From Xylophilus sp. ASV27 (GTDB lineage: Bacteria > Pseudomonadota > Gammaproteobacteria > Burkholderiales > Burkholderiaceae_C), in NCBI RefSeq assembly GCF_016428875.1, contig NZ_JAELTO010000002.1, positions 1 through 64,000 of the forward strand: a stretch of 64,000 nt of DNA. Reading direction: 5' to 3'. Below, piece after piece: positions 34,364 to 43,768 of the stretch (positions within the stretch are counted from its first letter, which is position 1; each line of letters starts with the position of its first letter). The notes below the pieces were generated by a model. The model did no database searches. It saw only the letters and a program-made list of their open reading frames with translations, and was not told the DNA's origin. The translations under genes were made by a program, and so were the position numbers.

Positions 34364-36730
34364 ATGCATTCGCCTGGCCAGGGCAACCTCCCCGCCGAAG
34401 TGACGAGTTTCGTCGGTCGGAAAGCCGAGTTGGATGAGGCGCGCGCCCTTCTCCCGTCGACTCGTCTGCTGACTCTGACCGGGTCCGGCGGGGTCGGCAA
34501 GACCCGCCTTGCCAAGCAGATCGGCGCTGAAGAGCGACAGGCCTTTCGCGACGGGGTATGGTTCGTCGACCTCACGGACATCACCGATGGCGGCCTGCTC
34601 CCATCGGTGATCGGCTCAAGGCTCGGCCTTTTCCACTCTCCCACCGAGACCGTCGACGATCTGGCCAAGCACCTGCGCGGACGGCACGTCATGCTTGTCG
34701 TCGACAACTGCGAGCACCTCCTCGAGCCGGTCGCCGTGTTGCTGCACGATCTGCTTGCGGCAGCGCCCGAGCTTCGTGTGGTCGCGACAAGCCGGCAGGT
34801 GCTGGGCGTGCCCGGGGAACGGGTCTTCCCGATAGTGCCGCTCGCAGTATCGCTGGACAATGAAGCGGCCCCGAGCCGTGACGGCACGGCCCCTGTGAGA
34901 GCAGCATCCCCGGCGATCCCGGATGCGGTCCTGCTTTTCGCGGACCGCGCGAAGGCGGCGCTTCCCGGGTTTGCCATCGACACCTCCAATCAAGATCTGC
35001 TGTACCGGATCTGCCACCGGCTGGAGGGAATTCCCCTGGCGATCGAGCTTGCCGCAACACGCCTGCGCGCCTTCTCGCTCGAAACGATCCTTGAGCGACT
35101 GGACGGCGCTGTCGGAGCGCTCGCAAGTACGCTGCGAACGACGCCCAAGCGCCACCGCACCCTGGAGTCGACAGTGGCGTGGAGCTTCGGGTTGTGCTCT
35201 GCCCCCGAGCAGGTCCTGTGGACTCGTCTCTCGGTCTTCACCGATGGCATCGCCGTCGACGCGGTTGAAGACGTCTGCAGTGGTGGGCCGATAGTGCGCG
35301 AGCAAATCTTCGACCTCCTCGCCGGTCTGGTCGACAAGTCGATCCTGGCCCGGCAGGGAGGTTCGAGCGGCGCAACGTCAAGGCTGACGATGCTTGGCCT
35401 GCTTCGCGATTTCGGAATCGAGCGACTGCGGGAATGTGGCGAGGAAATGCAGTTCCGGCGGAATCACCTCGACTACTTCCGCGCACTGGCCGGGCGCGGC
35501 CAGACGGCGTACTTCAGTCCCCGCGAGATGGAGTGGGCACGTCGCGTACGAGAAGAGCACTCCAACCTGCGCACGGCCGTCGAGTACTGCAGTACCGAAT
35601 TGCGCGATCACGCCAGCGTGATGGCCATCGTCACGCCCCTCCAGCTGTACCGGGTCGGCGCCAGCTACGTCGTTGAGGAGTACCGCTGGCTCGCCTCTGC
35701 GCTCGAGCACGACCGTACCCCCAACGAGATCCGCGCACGCGCGCTCGTGGCGTGCAGCTATGCGGCGTCCATCATGGGCAACGGCGATGAAGCCGAGCAG
35801 CGCGCACTTGAGGCCGCCGATCTCGCCGACGCCCTGGGCCTGCCCAGCGTCGCGGCGGACGCTGCATGCGGCCTCGCGCGCGCGAGCTTCTACAGCGGGG
35901 ATCGCGCTCGCACACTCCGGCTCTCTGAAGCAGCGATCGCCCGCTGCACCGCCTCGGGCAATCTTGCCGGCGCCTGCGACGCGTTTTACCGCGCAGCGGT
36001 CACCGCTTTCGGCATGCACGACGACCGGGCCGCCGAGTTCGCCCGAAGGTCTCTGGCCCTGGCGCAAGAGTACGGGTCCCCCTATCGCATCGCGAGCAGC
36101 CTATGGATAGAGGGCCTCTGCCTCTGGCGTGCCGGCGATCAACAGCTCGCTTCGGCCCGCCTGCAGCAGGCGCTGCCCCTCTACGAAGCCCGAGGCTTCA
36201 CAGGGGGCATCGCAATGTGCTGCGAAGGATTGGCGTTGACCGCCGCCGCAAACGGACAGGCCGAGCACGCGGCGACCCTCAAGGGTGCCGCCCATGCAGC
36301 GTGGCGCAAGGCCGCGGCTCCGTTTCCACAGGCCGTGGTACGCAGTCTCGGCACCGACGCCATCGACGACCAGGTCCGCAACGCACTTGGCGAGGCGCGC
36401 TATCGAGCAGCATTCGACCACGGTGCCGCGTTCTCGGTGGCCGAGGCGGCTCGCTTTGCGGTCGGCAACGCTCCTGAACTCGGCTCTGCGCCTGCACCCC
36501 GAAAGGCCGACAACGCCGAGCCTCTCGTTGCGGAGAGCCTCACACGACGCGAGGCTGAAGTCGCGGCGCTCATCGCCGAGGGGCTCAGCAACCGGCAGAT
36601 CGCGGAGCGGCTCTTTATCGCCCAGCGTACCGCCGAAGGCCATGTGGAACGAATCCTCGCCAAGCTCGGCTTTCGCTCCCGTGCCAAGGTGGCCTCATGG
36701 GTCGCCCAGCAGCAGCGAATACCCGATTGA
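34364..36730 (+). CDS. Large NB-ARC/LuxR-type ATPase transcriptional regulator
   Basis: A 788-residue signal-transduction ATPase with three parts. The N-terminal AEVTSFVGRKAEL leader and Walker A GSGGVGKT (40-47), with VMLVVDNCEHLLEP as Walker B, form an AAA/NB-ARC unit. A helical, TPR-like middle region spans about 380-680. A C-terminal LuxR helix-turn-helix (LTRREAEVAALIAEGLSNRQIAERL) follows. This architecture is most common in actinobacteria as far as I know. The ATG at 34364 lies 48 bases after the esterase stop; an earlier ATG at 34283 would overlap it. It probably controls the island's own genes. Confidence 0.88.
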   Translation: MHSPGQGNLPAEVTSFVGRKAELDEARALLPSTRLLTLTGSGGVGKTRLAKQIGAEERQAFRDGVWFVDLTDITDGGLLPSVIGSRLGLFHSPTETVDDLAKHLRGRHVMLVVDNCEHLLEPVAVLLHDLLAAAPELRVVATSRQVLGVPGERVFPIVPLAVSLDNEAAPSRDGTAPVRAASPAIPDAVLLFADRAKAALPGFAIDTSNQDLLYRICHRLEGIPLAIELAATRLRAFSLETILERLDGAVGALASTLRTTPKRHRTLESTVAWSFGLCSAPEQVLWTRLSVFTDGIAVDAVEDVCSGGPIVREQIFDLLAGLVDKSILARQGGSSGATSRLTMLGLLRDFGIERLRECGEEMQFRRNHLDYFRALAGRGQTAYFSPREMEWARRVREEHSNLRTAVEYCSTELRDHASVMAIVTPLQLYRVGASYVVEEYRWLASALEHDRTPNEIRARALVACSYAASIMGNGDEAEQRALEAADLADALGLPSVAADAACGLARASFYSGDRARTLRLSEAAIARCTASGNLAGACDAFYRAAVTAFGMHDDRAAEFARRSLALAQEYGSPYRIASSLWIEGLCLWRAGDQQLASARLQQALPLYEARGFTGGIAMCCEGLALTAAANGQAEHAATLKGAAHAAWRKAAAPFPQAVVRSLGTDAIDDQVRNALGEARYRAAFDHGAAFSVAEAARFAVGNAPELGSAPAPRKADNAEPLVAESLTRREAEVAALIAEGLSNRQIAERLFIAQRTAEGHVERILAKLGFRSRAKVASWVAQQQRIPD

Positions 36731-36796
36731 GAAACGGGGAGCGATTCACGTATTTCTCCCCTCGCGCGCGGGAACACGCTTGGATAACGTGGCTCC

Positions 36797-38071
36797 ATGA
36801 CCACACCGACGCATGCCCCATTCGCCATCTCGCTGCTCGACTACTTGCGACCGCAGGACACCGTATTGGTCGGCCAGGCTGCCGCCGAGCCGCACGAACT
36901 CGTCGCACAGCTCGTTGACGCATCGCAGCAAATCGCGGATCTCACGGTGGTGTGCGGATACGCGCTCTCGGACGACTGGAAGCGCGTGACGCGCGGCAAG
37001 CCGCGTGTGGTCACCTATTCCGCGCACGGCCCGCTGCGTGGCCTGGCACGTTCGGGCGAGATCGACATCCTGCCCAACCACTACAGCCACTTCGGGCGTC
37101 TCGTCACCACTGGCGCGTTTCAGCCGAATGTGATCCTGCTGCAACTGCCCCCCGCCGACGCGGACGGGTACCACAGCTTCGGCACCACCGTCGATTACGT
37201 CGCGCAGGCCGCGCAAACGGCGCCGGCAGCAACACCAACGGGGCGCGTTGACCGCCTCGGACCCATCATCATTGCCGAGATCAACGAAAACATGCCATCC
37301 ACTCGATCGAAGTGGCGGCTGCATCAATCACAGATCACCGCCTCGTTCTCGAACGACCGGCCGCTGGAGGGAACCCCTGCACGCGTCCCCTCGGACATCG
37401 ACTACGCGATCGCGCGCCACGTCGCATCCGTCGTGCCCGACGGAGCTTCGGTCCAGCTCGGCATCGGAGCGCTCGCGACAGCAATAGGTCGCGCACTCTG
37501 CAGGCACCGCGAGCTGCGCGTGCGGTCCGGCCTCGTCGGAGACTGGCTGCTCGAACTCGACGCCGCAGGGGCACTGGCAAGCGGAGATGATGCATGCGTC
37601 GCGGGCATGGCGCTCGGCAGTCCAGCGCTCTACGATTTCGTCGCGCGGCATGACCGGGTCCGTTTCATGCCCATCACCGATCTGACCGCATCAGCGGCCG
37701 TATCGTTCTGCAATCCCTACGTCGCGGTGAACTCCGCGCTCGAAGTCGATCTGCTCGGGCAGGTCAATTCCGAAGTCGCCGGCGGCATGTACATCGGTGC
37801 GCTGGGCAGCCAGGTCGATACCTTCCGCGCCACCCGCGTTGCGCCATCAGGACTCGCGATCGTCGCCATGCCGGCTCGCGGCCCCAAGGGGGCCTCCCAG
37901 ATCGTCACCGCGCTCAGCGGGCCGGTCACCTCGCTGCAAAGCGACATCGACATGGTCATCACCGAATACGGTATCGCCGACCTGCAAGGCACCACGGCCG
38001 CAGAACGAGCTGCACGCCTGATCGAGATCGCGGCCCCTGAGCACCGCGATGCGCTGCGCGCTGCGCACTGA
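36797..38071 (+). CDS. Acetyl-CoA hydrolase/transferase family protein, non-canonical
   Basis: The 424-residue protein has the class I CoA-transferase fold: ILPNHYSHFGRLV, the PADADGYHSFGTTVDY block, and the C-terminal LSGPVTSLQSDIDMVITEYGIADLQG. In the GIG region the usual catalytic glutamate (HTE or HSE) is replaced, RVRSGLVGD, by glycine. The homologue at 49710 has the same change (FHSGAIGD), so this is a subgroup feature. It may work as a hydrolase or use a different nucleophile. It lies 66 bases downstream of the LuxR gene, next to CaiB. Confidence 0.85.
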   Translation: MTTPTHAPFAISLLDYLRPQDTVLVGQAAAEPHELVAQLVDASQQIADLTVVCGYALSDDWKRVTRGKPRVVTYSAHGPLRGLARSGEIDILPNHYSHFGRLVTTGAFQPNVILLQLPPADADGYHSFGTTVDYVAQAAQTAPAATPTGRVDRLGPIIIAEINENMPSTRSKWRLHQSQITASFSNDRPLEGTPARVPSDIDYAIARHVASVVPDGASVQLGIGALATAIGRALCRHRELRVRSGLVGDWLLELDAAGALASGDDACVAGMALGSPALYDFVARHDRVRFMPITDLTASAAVSFCNPYVAVNSALEVDLLGQVNSEVAGGMYIGALGSQVDTFRATRVAPSGLAIVAMPARGPKGASQIVTALSGPVTSLQSDIDMVITEYGIADLQGTTAAERAARLIEIAAPEHRDALRAAH

Positions 38072-38105
38072 TCGCACTCGACATCAGCACCACAAGGAGC
38101 CCGCC

Positions 38106-39386
38106 ATGCCGAACCCGGCAGACCACAACCCTTTCTCCCCAAGGCCCGAAAGCGGCGCACTGCCCCTGAGCGGCATTCGCGTCGTCGACCTCACCCAGGT
38201 GGGCGCCGGCCCCTACTGCACTTCGCTGCTGGGCGACCTCGGCGCCGATGTCATCAAGATCGAGCCGCTTGAGGGAGACACTTTCCGCTACGTCGATGAC
38301 GCATTCGGCGAGGGGGAAAGCGCCTACTTCTACGGCGTGAACCGCAGCAAGCGCTCCATCGCACTGAACCTCAAAAGCGAACGCGGCTTCGAGGTGCTCA
38401 CCCGGCTCGTCAAAAATGCCGACGTGTTCGCCGTCGCATTCAGGCCCGACGCCGTGCAGCGCATGGGCATCGACTATGAGTCCCTGCGCAAGATCAACGG
38501 CCGCCTCATCTACTGCTCCATCACCGCATTCGGTGAGACCGGACCGCGTGCGCACCTTCCCGGCATGGACATCCTCGCGCAGGCCATGAGCGGGATCATG
38601 GGCGTCACCGGCGAGATCGGCGGGGGCCCCGTGAAGGTCGGCGTGCCGATCGCCGACTTCGCCGCCTCCTACCTGCTCGGCTTCGGCGTCTGCGCCGCGC
38701 TGCGGCTGCGCGACCAGACCGGCCAAGGCGACAAGGTCACGGTCAACCTGCTCGACGGTCTGATCGCCAGCTTCGCGAACTACCTGACGGTGTACGACAA
38801 AACCCGGGTGCCGTTTCGCCGTCAGGGCGGCGGGCACCCGCAGCTCGTGCCCTATCAGCCGTTCCTCGGCTCCGACCAGAAGCACTTCATCCTCGCCTGC
38901 ATGAACGACAAGTTCTGGCGGAAGATGCTGCCGCTGCTCGATCGCTATGGGGATTTCCATGATCCGCGCTTTGCCACGAACACCGGCCGCGTCACGCATC
39001 GCCTGGAACTGTGCAGTCGGCTCGAAGCCATCTTCGCGACGCAGCCTGCCGAATACTGGCTCGCAGAGCTCGAAGCCGCCGGCGTGCCCTGCGGCCCGAT
39101 CCACAAGCTCGAAGACGCGATCGAGGATCCACAAGCCATCGCCAACCAATCCCTTACCACCCTCAACCACCCGATCCACGGCGAGTACCGCGTGCCCAAC
39201 AACCCGATCCGGTTTGCGAAGGCCCCCACCGGCCCCCGCGGCTACGCGCCCACGCTTGGGGAGCACACCGCCGAGATCTTGCGCGAAGCCGGGTTCGACG
39301 ACGCGGAGATTGCGTCGCTAACGAGCGCCGGCATCGCCCGGGAAGCATCGACCCAGCAGCACAACCACACGGAGACAGCATCATGA
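38106..39386 (+). CDS. CaiB/BaiF class III CoA-transferase
   Basis: A 426-residue transferase with an N-terminal extension of about 20 residues, then LTQVGAGPYCTSLLGDLGADVIKIE, GVNRSKRSIAL and the aspartate D184 in VPIADFAAS. AAGGAG precedes the ATG at 38106. Its stop overlaps the next ATG (ATGA). Within the island it is the enzyme expected to activate an acid. The preceding acetyl-CoA hydrolase homologue might supply or remove CoA. Confidence 0.92.
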   Translation: MPNPADHNPFSPRPESGALPLSGIRVVDLTQVGAGPYCTSLLGDLGADVIKIEPLEGDTFRYVDDAFGEGESAYFYGVNRSKRSIALNLKSERGFEVLTRLVKNADVFAVAFRPDAVQRMGIDYESLRKINGRLIYCSITAFGETGPRAHLPGMDILAQAMSGIMGVTGEIGGGPVKVGVPIADFAASYLLGFGVCAALRLRDQTGQGDKVTVNLLDGLIASFANYLTVYDKTRVPFRRQGGGHPQLVPYQPFLGSDQKHFILACMNDKFWRKMLPLLDRYGDFHDPRFATNTGRVTHRLELCSRLEAIFATQPAEYWLAELEAAGVPCGPIHKLEDAIEDPQAIANQSLTTLNHPIHGEYRVPNNPIRFAKAPTGPRGYAPTLGEHTAEILREAGFDDAEIASLTSAGIAREASTQQHNHTETAS

Positions 39387-40441
39387 AGGCACTCGTCATC
39401 GGGGGCACCGGCCCCACCGGCCCGTTCATCGTCGAGGGGCTGCGGCAGCGCGGCTACAAGACCACTATCCTGCACACGGGGCGGCACGAGATCGACCTGC
39501 CCGACGACGTGCCGCACATTCACACCGATCCGAACTTCCTCGAGGGCCTGACCGAGGCGCTCAAGGGCCATCGCTACGACCTCGTTGTGGCGACCTACGG
39601 GCGCCTGCGCCTATTTGTCGACGCGCTCGCGGGTGTGAGCGAACGACTGATCACCATCGGCGGCGCGGCCTATGGCGACAACCTGGCACGACCCTCCGCG
39701 GAGGACGGTCCCCGCAAGACGGGGCACAAGCTCAGCGAGAAGATCGTGCAGACCGAGCAGATTCTCATGGAGGCCCATTCGGCCGGACACTACAACATCA
39801 CGCACCTGCGCTATCCCTGCCTGTTCGGCCCCCGCCAGCTCGCTCCCCGCGAGTGGAGCATCATCCGCCGCGTCCGCGATGGGCGCACCCACATCCCCGT
39901 CATCAATGGCGGCCTGACCCTGGAGAGCAAGGCCTACGTCGAGAATGCTGCAAACGCGATCCTGCTCTGCGTTGATCAACCCGAGGCCTCATCGGGGCAG
40001 ACCTACAACGTTGCGGACGCCTATACGCCCTCCGATGCCATCCTGGTGCGCGCCATAGCGCGGGCCATGGGCGTCGAGGTTGAACTCGCGAACTTCACGC
40101 CCGAAATGGGCCGCCCCGCCTACTTCTGGGGCGCGAACCGGGACCTCAATTTCACCAAGACCGGTCTCCCGCCCACGACGCACCACCTGCTGATCGACAG
40201 CGGAAAGATCCGCAGAGAACTGGGATACACCGATCTCGTCAGCTTCGAAGAAGGCATCAGGCGCACTGTCGAGCACTACCTCGGGCACCCCCTCGGGATT
40301 GAGGCCGAACAGCAGATCGGGGACCCCTTCGACTACGCGGCAGAGGATGCGTTCATCGCGCTGCTCGACGAGATGAACCGGCGAGCAGCGGAACTGCCGT
40401 TCGCAGGCGTGCAGTACCAGCACCCCTACGCGCACCCCTAA
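39383..40441 (+). CDS. NAD-dependent epimerase/dehydratase family protein
   Basis: An extended SDR of 352 residues. The N-terminal GGTGPTGPF dinucleotide motif is clear, and YNITHLRYPCLFGPRQ is in the place of the substrate region. The YxxxK motif is not evident. HKLSEKIVQTEQIL is at the expected position, so the catalytic type is uncertain. These relatives act on nucleotide sugars or reduce other carbonyl compounds; nothing here indicates sugar metabolism. It is coupled to CaiB by the ATGA overlap and ends the island operon. Confidence 0.85.
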   Translation: MKALVIGGTGPTGPFIVEGLRQRGYKTTILHTGRHEIDLPDDVPHIHTDPNFLEGLTEALKGHRYDLVVATYGRLRLFVDALAGVSERLITIGGAAYGDNLARPSAEDGPRKTGHKLSEKIVQTEQILMEAHSAGHYNITHLRYPCLFGPRQLAPREWSIIRRVRDGRTHIPVINGGLTLESKAYVENAANAILLCVDQPEASSGQTYNVADAYTPSDAILVRAIARAMGVEVELANFTPEMGRPAYFWGANRDLNFTKTGLPPTTHHLLIDSGKIRRELGYTDLVSFEEGIRRTVEHYLGHPLGIEAEQQIGDPFDYAAEDAFIALLDEMNRRAAELPFAGVQYQHPYAHP

Positions 40442-40585
40442 GCACCGATCGGTTCCTGAGGAAGGGATATTGAAGCAGGTCGATGGAGCCGACCAATGCT
40501 GCGCTTGCGTGAGACCTGGATGCGCTAGTGGCTTCGGAGAGGCCGGATGGCAAAGGACACCACATTATTCAAACAGGGGACAGAC

Positions 40586-41581
40586 ATGCATACTACCAAC
40601 ACCCGCCGCGCCTGGCTGAAGACGGCGCTTGCCACCACCGTCCTGGGGCTTGCGAGCGCGGGCGCCGCGGCGCAGGACTGGCCCAGCAAGCCGGTGCGCA
40701 TCGTCCTGGCCATTGGCCCGGGTTCGTCGGGCGACACACTGGCGCGCCTGATCGCGCCAAGGCTGGAGCAGCGCTGGAAGCAGCCCGTGATCGTGGAGAA
40801 CAAGCCCGGCGCCAGCGGCGCAGTGGGCACCGAGTACGTCGTGCGTACCACCGACGGCCACACTCTGCTGCTGGGCTCCCAGAGTTCCATACTGCCCAAG
40901 TACACGCAGAAAGGCCTGCGCTTCGACCCCCTGACCGACCTGGTGCCCGTGCGCAAAATGCTCAACTACCAGCTCGTGATCGCTACCAACGGCGACACCG
41001 CCAGGCAGGCCCCGACGCTGAAGGATCTGGTCATGCTGAGCAAGAAGGACGACAAGGGCATCTTCCTCGCAGGACTGGGGCCGACCTCTGCCTTCAACCT
41101 GACGTATGCCATCCTGAACCAGCAGTTGGGCATGCAGTATTCGGCGGTGAACTTCAGCAACGTCAGCGATGCCAATCTTTCTCTGGTGCGCAACGACGCG
41201 CAGTTCATCGTCAACAACCCGGCCTCGGTCAAGCCCTTCTTCGCCAACGGCGCCATCGTGCCGCTGGCGGCCATCAGCACTCAGCGTTACCCGGGCTTTC
41301 CCGAGGTGCCGACGCTGCAGGAGGCCGTGGGCTACCGTGGCTACCTTCCGCAGCTATGGATCGGTTTCTTCCTGCCCAAGGGCACGCCCGATGCTGTAAT
41401 CCGCCGGGTGAACGCCGACCTGCAGGCCATATTCGAGGATGAAGCCTTCCGCAAGGAGGTCGAAGGCAAGCTCACCGCCTCGGTACCCGCATCGTCCCCC
41501 GAGGCGTTCGCCAAGGACATCCGCGAGGAGACGACACTTTGGCAAGAACTGTTCAAGACCCTGAATATCAGGCCGGAGTGA
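40586..41581 (+). CDS. TTT (Bug) family periplasmic solute receptor
   Basis: A 331-residue receptor nearly collinear with that at 28851: [38 protein letters not shown] and the C-terminal IREETTLWQELFK are common to both. Signal peptide with RR, a long hydrophobic stretch and GAAAQ. The ATG at 40586 follows a GGGGAC-type ribosome binding site; an ATG-initiated extension from 40547 is less likely. The CaiB partner that should follow is broken by an IS3 remnant, so this intact receptor has lost its local enzyme. Confidence 0.9.
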   Translation: MHTTNTRRAWLKTALATTVLGLASAGAAAQDWPSKPVRIVLAIGPGSSGDTLARLIAPRLEQRWKQPVIVENKPGASGAVGTEYVVRTTDGHTLLLGSQSSILPKYTQKGLRFDPLTDLVPVRKMLNYQLVIATNGDTARQAPTLKDLVMLSKKDDKGIFLAGLGPTSAFNLTYAILNQQLGMQYSAVNFSNVSDANLSLVRNDAQFIVNNPASVKPFFANGAIVPLAAISTQRYPGFPEVPTLQEAVGYRGYLPQLWIGFFLPKGTPDAVIRRVNADLQAIFEDEAFRKEVEGKLTASVPASSPEAFAKDIREETTLWQELFKTLNIRPE

Positions 41582-41589
41582 TCGCTCGG

Positions 41590-41992
41590 CAAGTTGGTGC
41601 CGTTGTGCAGCGATGGCGCGCCTTGCTTTGGTTGTATAAGGCGATCCAGCCCATCACGGCTTGGCGGGCCTGCTCGCGGGTGGCGAATCGGCGGCCATGT
41701 ACGTAGGCCGTTTTCAGCCGCCCCCACAGGCTCTCGGTGGGCGCGTCGTGCCGCAATTGCCTTTGCGCGACATCGAGCTGCGGATGCCCCAGGCCTGGAG
41801 CGTGTCCTGCAAATCGCGACTGCAGTATTGACTGCCGCGATCGCTGTGCAAGATCAGCCCTGGCGTTGTCCGGCGCCGCAAGCAGGCCATCAGCAGCGCA
41901 TCCTTCACCAGCGGGTCTGCATGTGCGGCGGCAGGCTCCAGCCCACCACCTAGCGGCTGTGCAGCTCCAGCAACACGGCCAGGTACAGCTAC
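41590..41992 (-). mobile_element. IS3-family transposase remnant (orfB)
   Basis: The minus strand encodes degraded parts of an IS3 integrase. [12 protein letters not shown] and [12 protein letters not shown] come first, then [28 protein letters not shown] in another frame, then the C-terminal [27 protein letters not shown]. At least two stops and two frameshifts separate these parts, and orfA and the ends are missing, so it is dead. Its left part follows the receptor stop and its right edge meets caiB sequence at about 41988. Confidence 0.85.
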
Positions 41993-42409
41993 CTGATGCT
42001 CAGCTGTGCCAGCGATGCGTTGTTCACCAAGCTGTACAACGCGCTGGGACATGCCCAGTGGTATGCTGACCCCAGGTTTACAACCAACAACGCGCGGCTG
42101 CGGCATCGCGCGCAACTCGACGCACTGCTCGAAGCCTGCCTGCGCGAGCACCCGCAGGAATATTGGCAGCGCAGGCTCCGAGCGGGCGGCGTGCCCTGCG
42201 CGCCGGTGCAGGAGGTCGAGGAGGTGCTGCGCTACGAACAGGTTAAAGCGCTGGGCATCCTGGGCCAACCATCGAACGAGGAGTTCGAGGTCGTGGGCCT
42301 GCCGCTGTCCTTCGACGGCCTGCGCCCGCCGCCGCCGGGGGCGGCCGGCGATCTCGGGCAGGACAACGGCCTGCAGCCTACCCTGGCCACGACCGCCGAA
42401 TCCCGGTAG
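41989..42409 (+). pseudogene. caiB pseudogene, C-terminal third only
   Basis: From [21 protein letters not shown] to the C-terminus this matches the last 140 or so residues of CaiB proteins. [28 protein letters not shown] resembles the tail of the product of 31144. The N-terminal two-thirds, with the active site, has been replaced by the IS3 remnant. An ATG at 41996 could start a 137-residue product but it would have no catalytic part. Confidence 0.82.
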
Positions 42410-42503
42410 CGGGGAACCAGGCTGTTCGCGGGGGTGCCGCCGCCCAGGGGCTTCCGGCCCGGAGCACGGCGCCATCGTTTCGTTCCCTCGAAACCCGGTT
42501 TCG

Positions 42504-42631
42504 AAAATTGCGGCTTGGGCCGCGGCGGCGCTGGGGCTGGCAGCGGCTGCCGACTGGATCCAGGACTGGCCCACCAAGCCGGTGAGGATCGTGCTGGCTA
42601 TCGCGCCGAGCTCCACCAGCGACACTGTAGG
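42504..42631 (+). pseudogene. TTT receptor remnant, N-terminal part
   Basis: Translation gives [18 protein letters not shown], then [21 protein letters not shown], the end of a signal peptide and first strand of a receptor like that at 28851. It lacks a start codon and breaks off after about 42 codons. From 42632 to the LysR stop at 42691 I see nothing recognisable. The order caiB remnant then receptor remnant mirrors 31144-32369. Confidence 0.7.
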
Positions 42632-42690
42632 CTTTCGCAGGTATCAAGAGGATGACCAGCGCCGCGAACGGGGCTATCTGCTTGACACCT

Positions 42691-43671
42691 TCATGACTCA
42701 AGCAACAACTTCAACGGCTTGTGAGACAGCAACTTAGCCCAGGTTTGCCTTACAACCGAACGAATCCAGACATGGCCAGGGTCACGATGGAACCGTTCAT
42801 GCCATATGGAATGCACGGGAACCGACTCGATGGCAAACGGCAACGGACGTAACTTGATGGGAAACAACCGGCTCAGTTTCACCGCCATATGACCAGGTAC
42901 GGTAGCGATCCAATCCGCCTCGGCCACCATTTCCGCCGCGACGAAATGGTTTGCCACCTCCATAGCGATGCTGCGATGGATACCTGCATCCTGCATGCGC
43001 ATGCCCACCGGGTCGCCATAGTCATTGATGCGCTTGACCACCACATGCCGCGCCAGCGCGAAATCCTCAGTGCCGAGTGGGGCCTCGGCCCACCGGCCAC
43101 TCGCCGACACCAGGCAGACGGCCGGGTAGTCGCCCAACAGTTGGCGGCGCAATGAAGGGTTGGCGCGGTGAAGGTTGCCGGTGGCCAGATCTATCTCTCC
43201 GGACTCGAGCAAGTGGTGCAGCTCGGACACCGGCACCTGACGGCCTCGGATACTGCATCCAGGCGCCTTCCGCAGCAAGGTTCTGAGCACCATGGGCAGC
43301 GCGGCGAATTCCGCATCCGCCGATATGCACAGCACGAATTGCCGCTGCGCCGTCGCGGGGTCAAACGAAATCTGCCGCGCCGACAACAATTGCAAATCCC
43401 GCAACAGCCGTGAGGCCAACGGCGCGAGCGCAATAGCGCGTGGAGTCGGATGGAGTGCATTGCCGCTGCGCACAAACAACTCGTCACCGTAGTAGTCACG
43501 CAGGCGGCGCAACGTATGGCTTACGGCCGGCTGCGTCACTCCAAGGACTTCGGCCGCCTTCGAGGCTGTGCCAGTCGAAAGCACCGCTTGGAATGTAGCC
43601 ACCATCGTCAGATCGACGGATGGCAAGTGCTGAACATCCCCCGCAGGATGTTGGTGAGTGCTCAAGGTCAT
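42691..43671 (-). CDS. LysR-family transcriptional regulator
   Basis: A 326-residue LysR protein with a canonical helix-turn-helix (GTASKAAEVLGVTQPAVSHTLRRLRD, followed by DELFVR) and a co-inducer domain. It resembles the NodD/NahR/LinR branch by the opening DLTMVATFQAVLS. It is divergent from the receptor-CitE-CaiB operon at 43769 with a 97-bp spacer, the classical arrangement for LysR control of the neighbour. An aromatic or other carboxylic acid is a plausible inducer. Confidence 0.92.
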   Translation of the reverse strand: MTLSTHQHPAGDVQHLPSVDLTMVATFQAVLSTGTASKAAEVLGVTQPAVSHTLRRLRDYYGDELFVRSGNALHPTPRAIALAPLASRLLRDLQLLSARQISFDPATAQRQFVLCISADAEFAALPMVLRTLLRKAPGCSIRGRQVPVSELHHLLESGEIDLATGNLHRANPSLRRQLLGDYPAVCLVSASGRWAEAPLGTEDFALARHVVVKRINDYGDPVGMRMQDAGIHRSIAMEVANHFVAAEMVAEADWIATVPGHMAVKLSRLFPIKLRPLPFAIESVPVHSIWHERFHRDPGHVWIRSVVRQTWAKLLSHKPLKLLLES

Positions 43672-43768
43672 GAGCTGTGTTTATACCCGGAATAGACGGT
43701 ACTGGCTTCCTTCACAAAGGACAGACTCCTACGATGCGTCCATCGCAGCTTCCTTCCAAGGATGAGCC
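43672..43768. promoter_or_regulatory. Divergent promoter region of LysR and receptor operon
   Basis: This 97-bp spacer must hold both promoters and the LysR site. It has a stretch TTTATACCCGGAATAGAC near 43679-43696, relatively AT-rich. I cannot fix exact boxes. AAGGATG before the receptor ATG serves as the ribosome binding site. Confidence 0.4.

Noticed and set aside
36738-36763. GGGGAG...CTCCCC as a terminator after the LuxR gene
   Set aside because: Stem is only six bases with a 14-base loop and no T-run.
41568-41756. Small intact protein on the minus strand (62 codons)
   Set aside because: It is the C-terminal piece of the degraded IS3 transposase.
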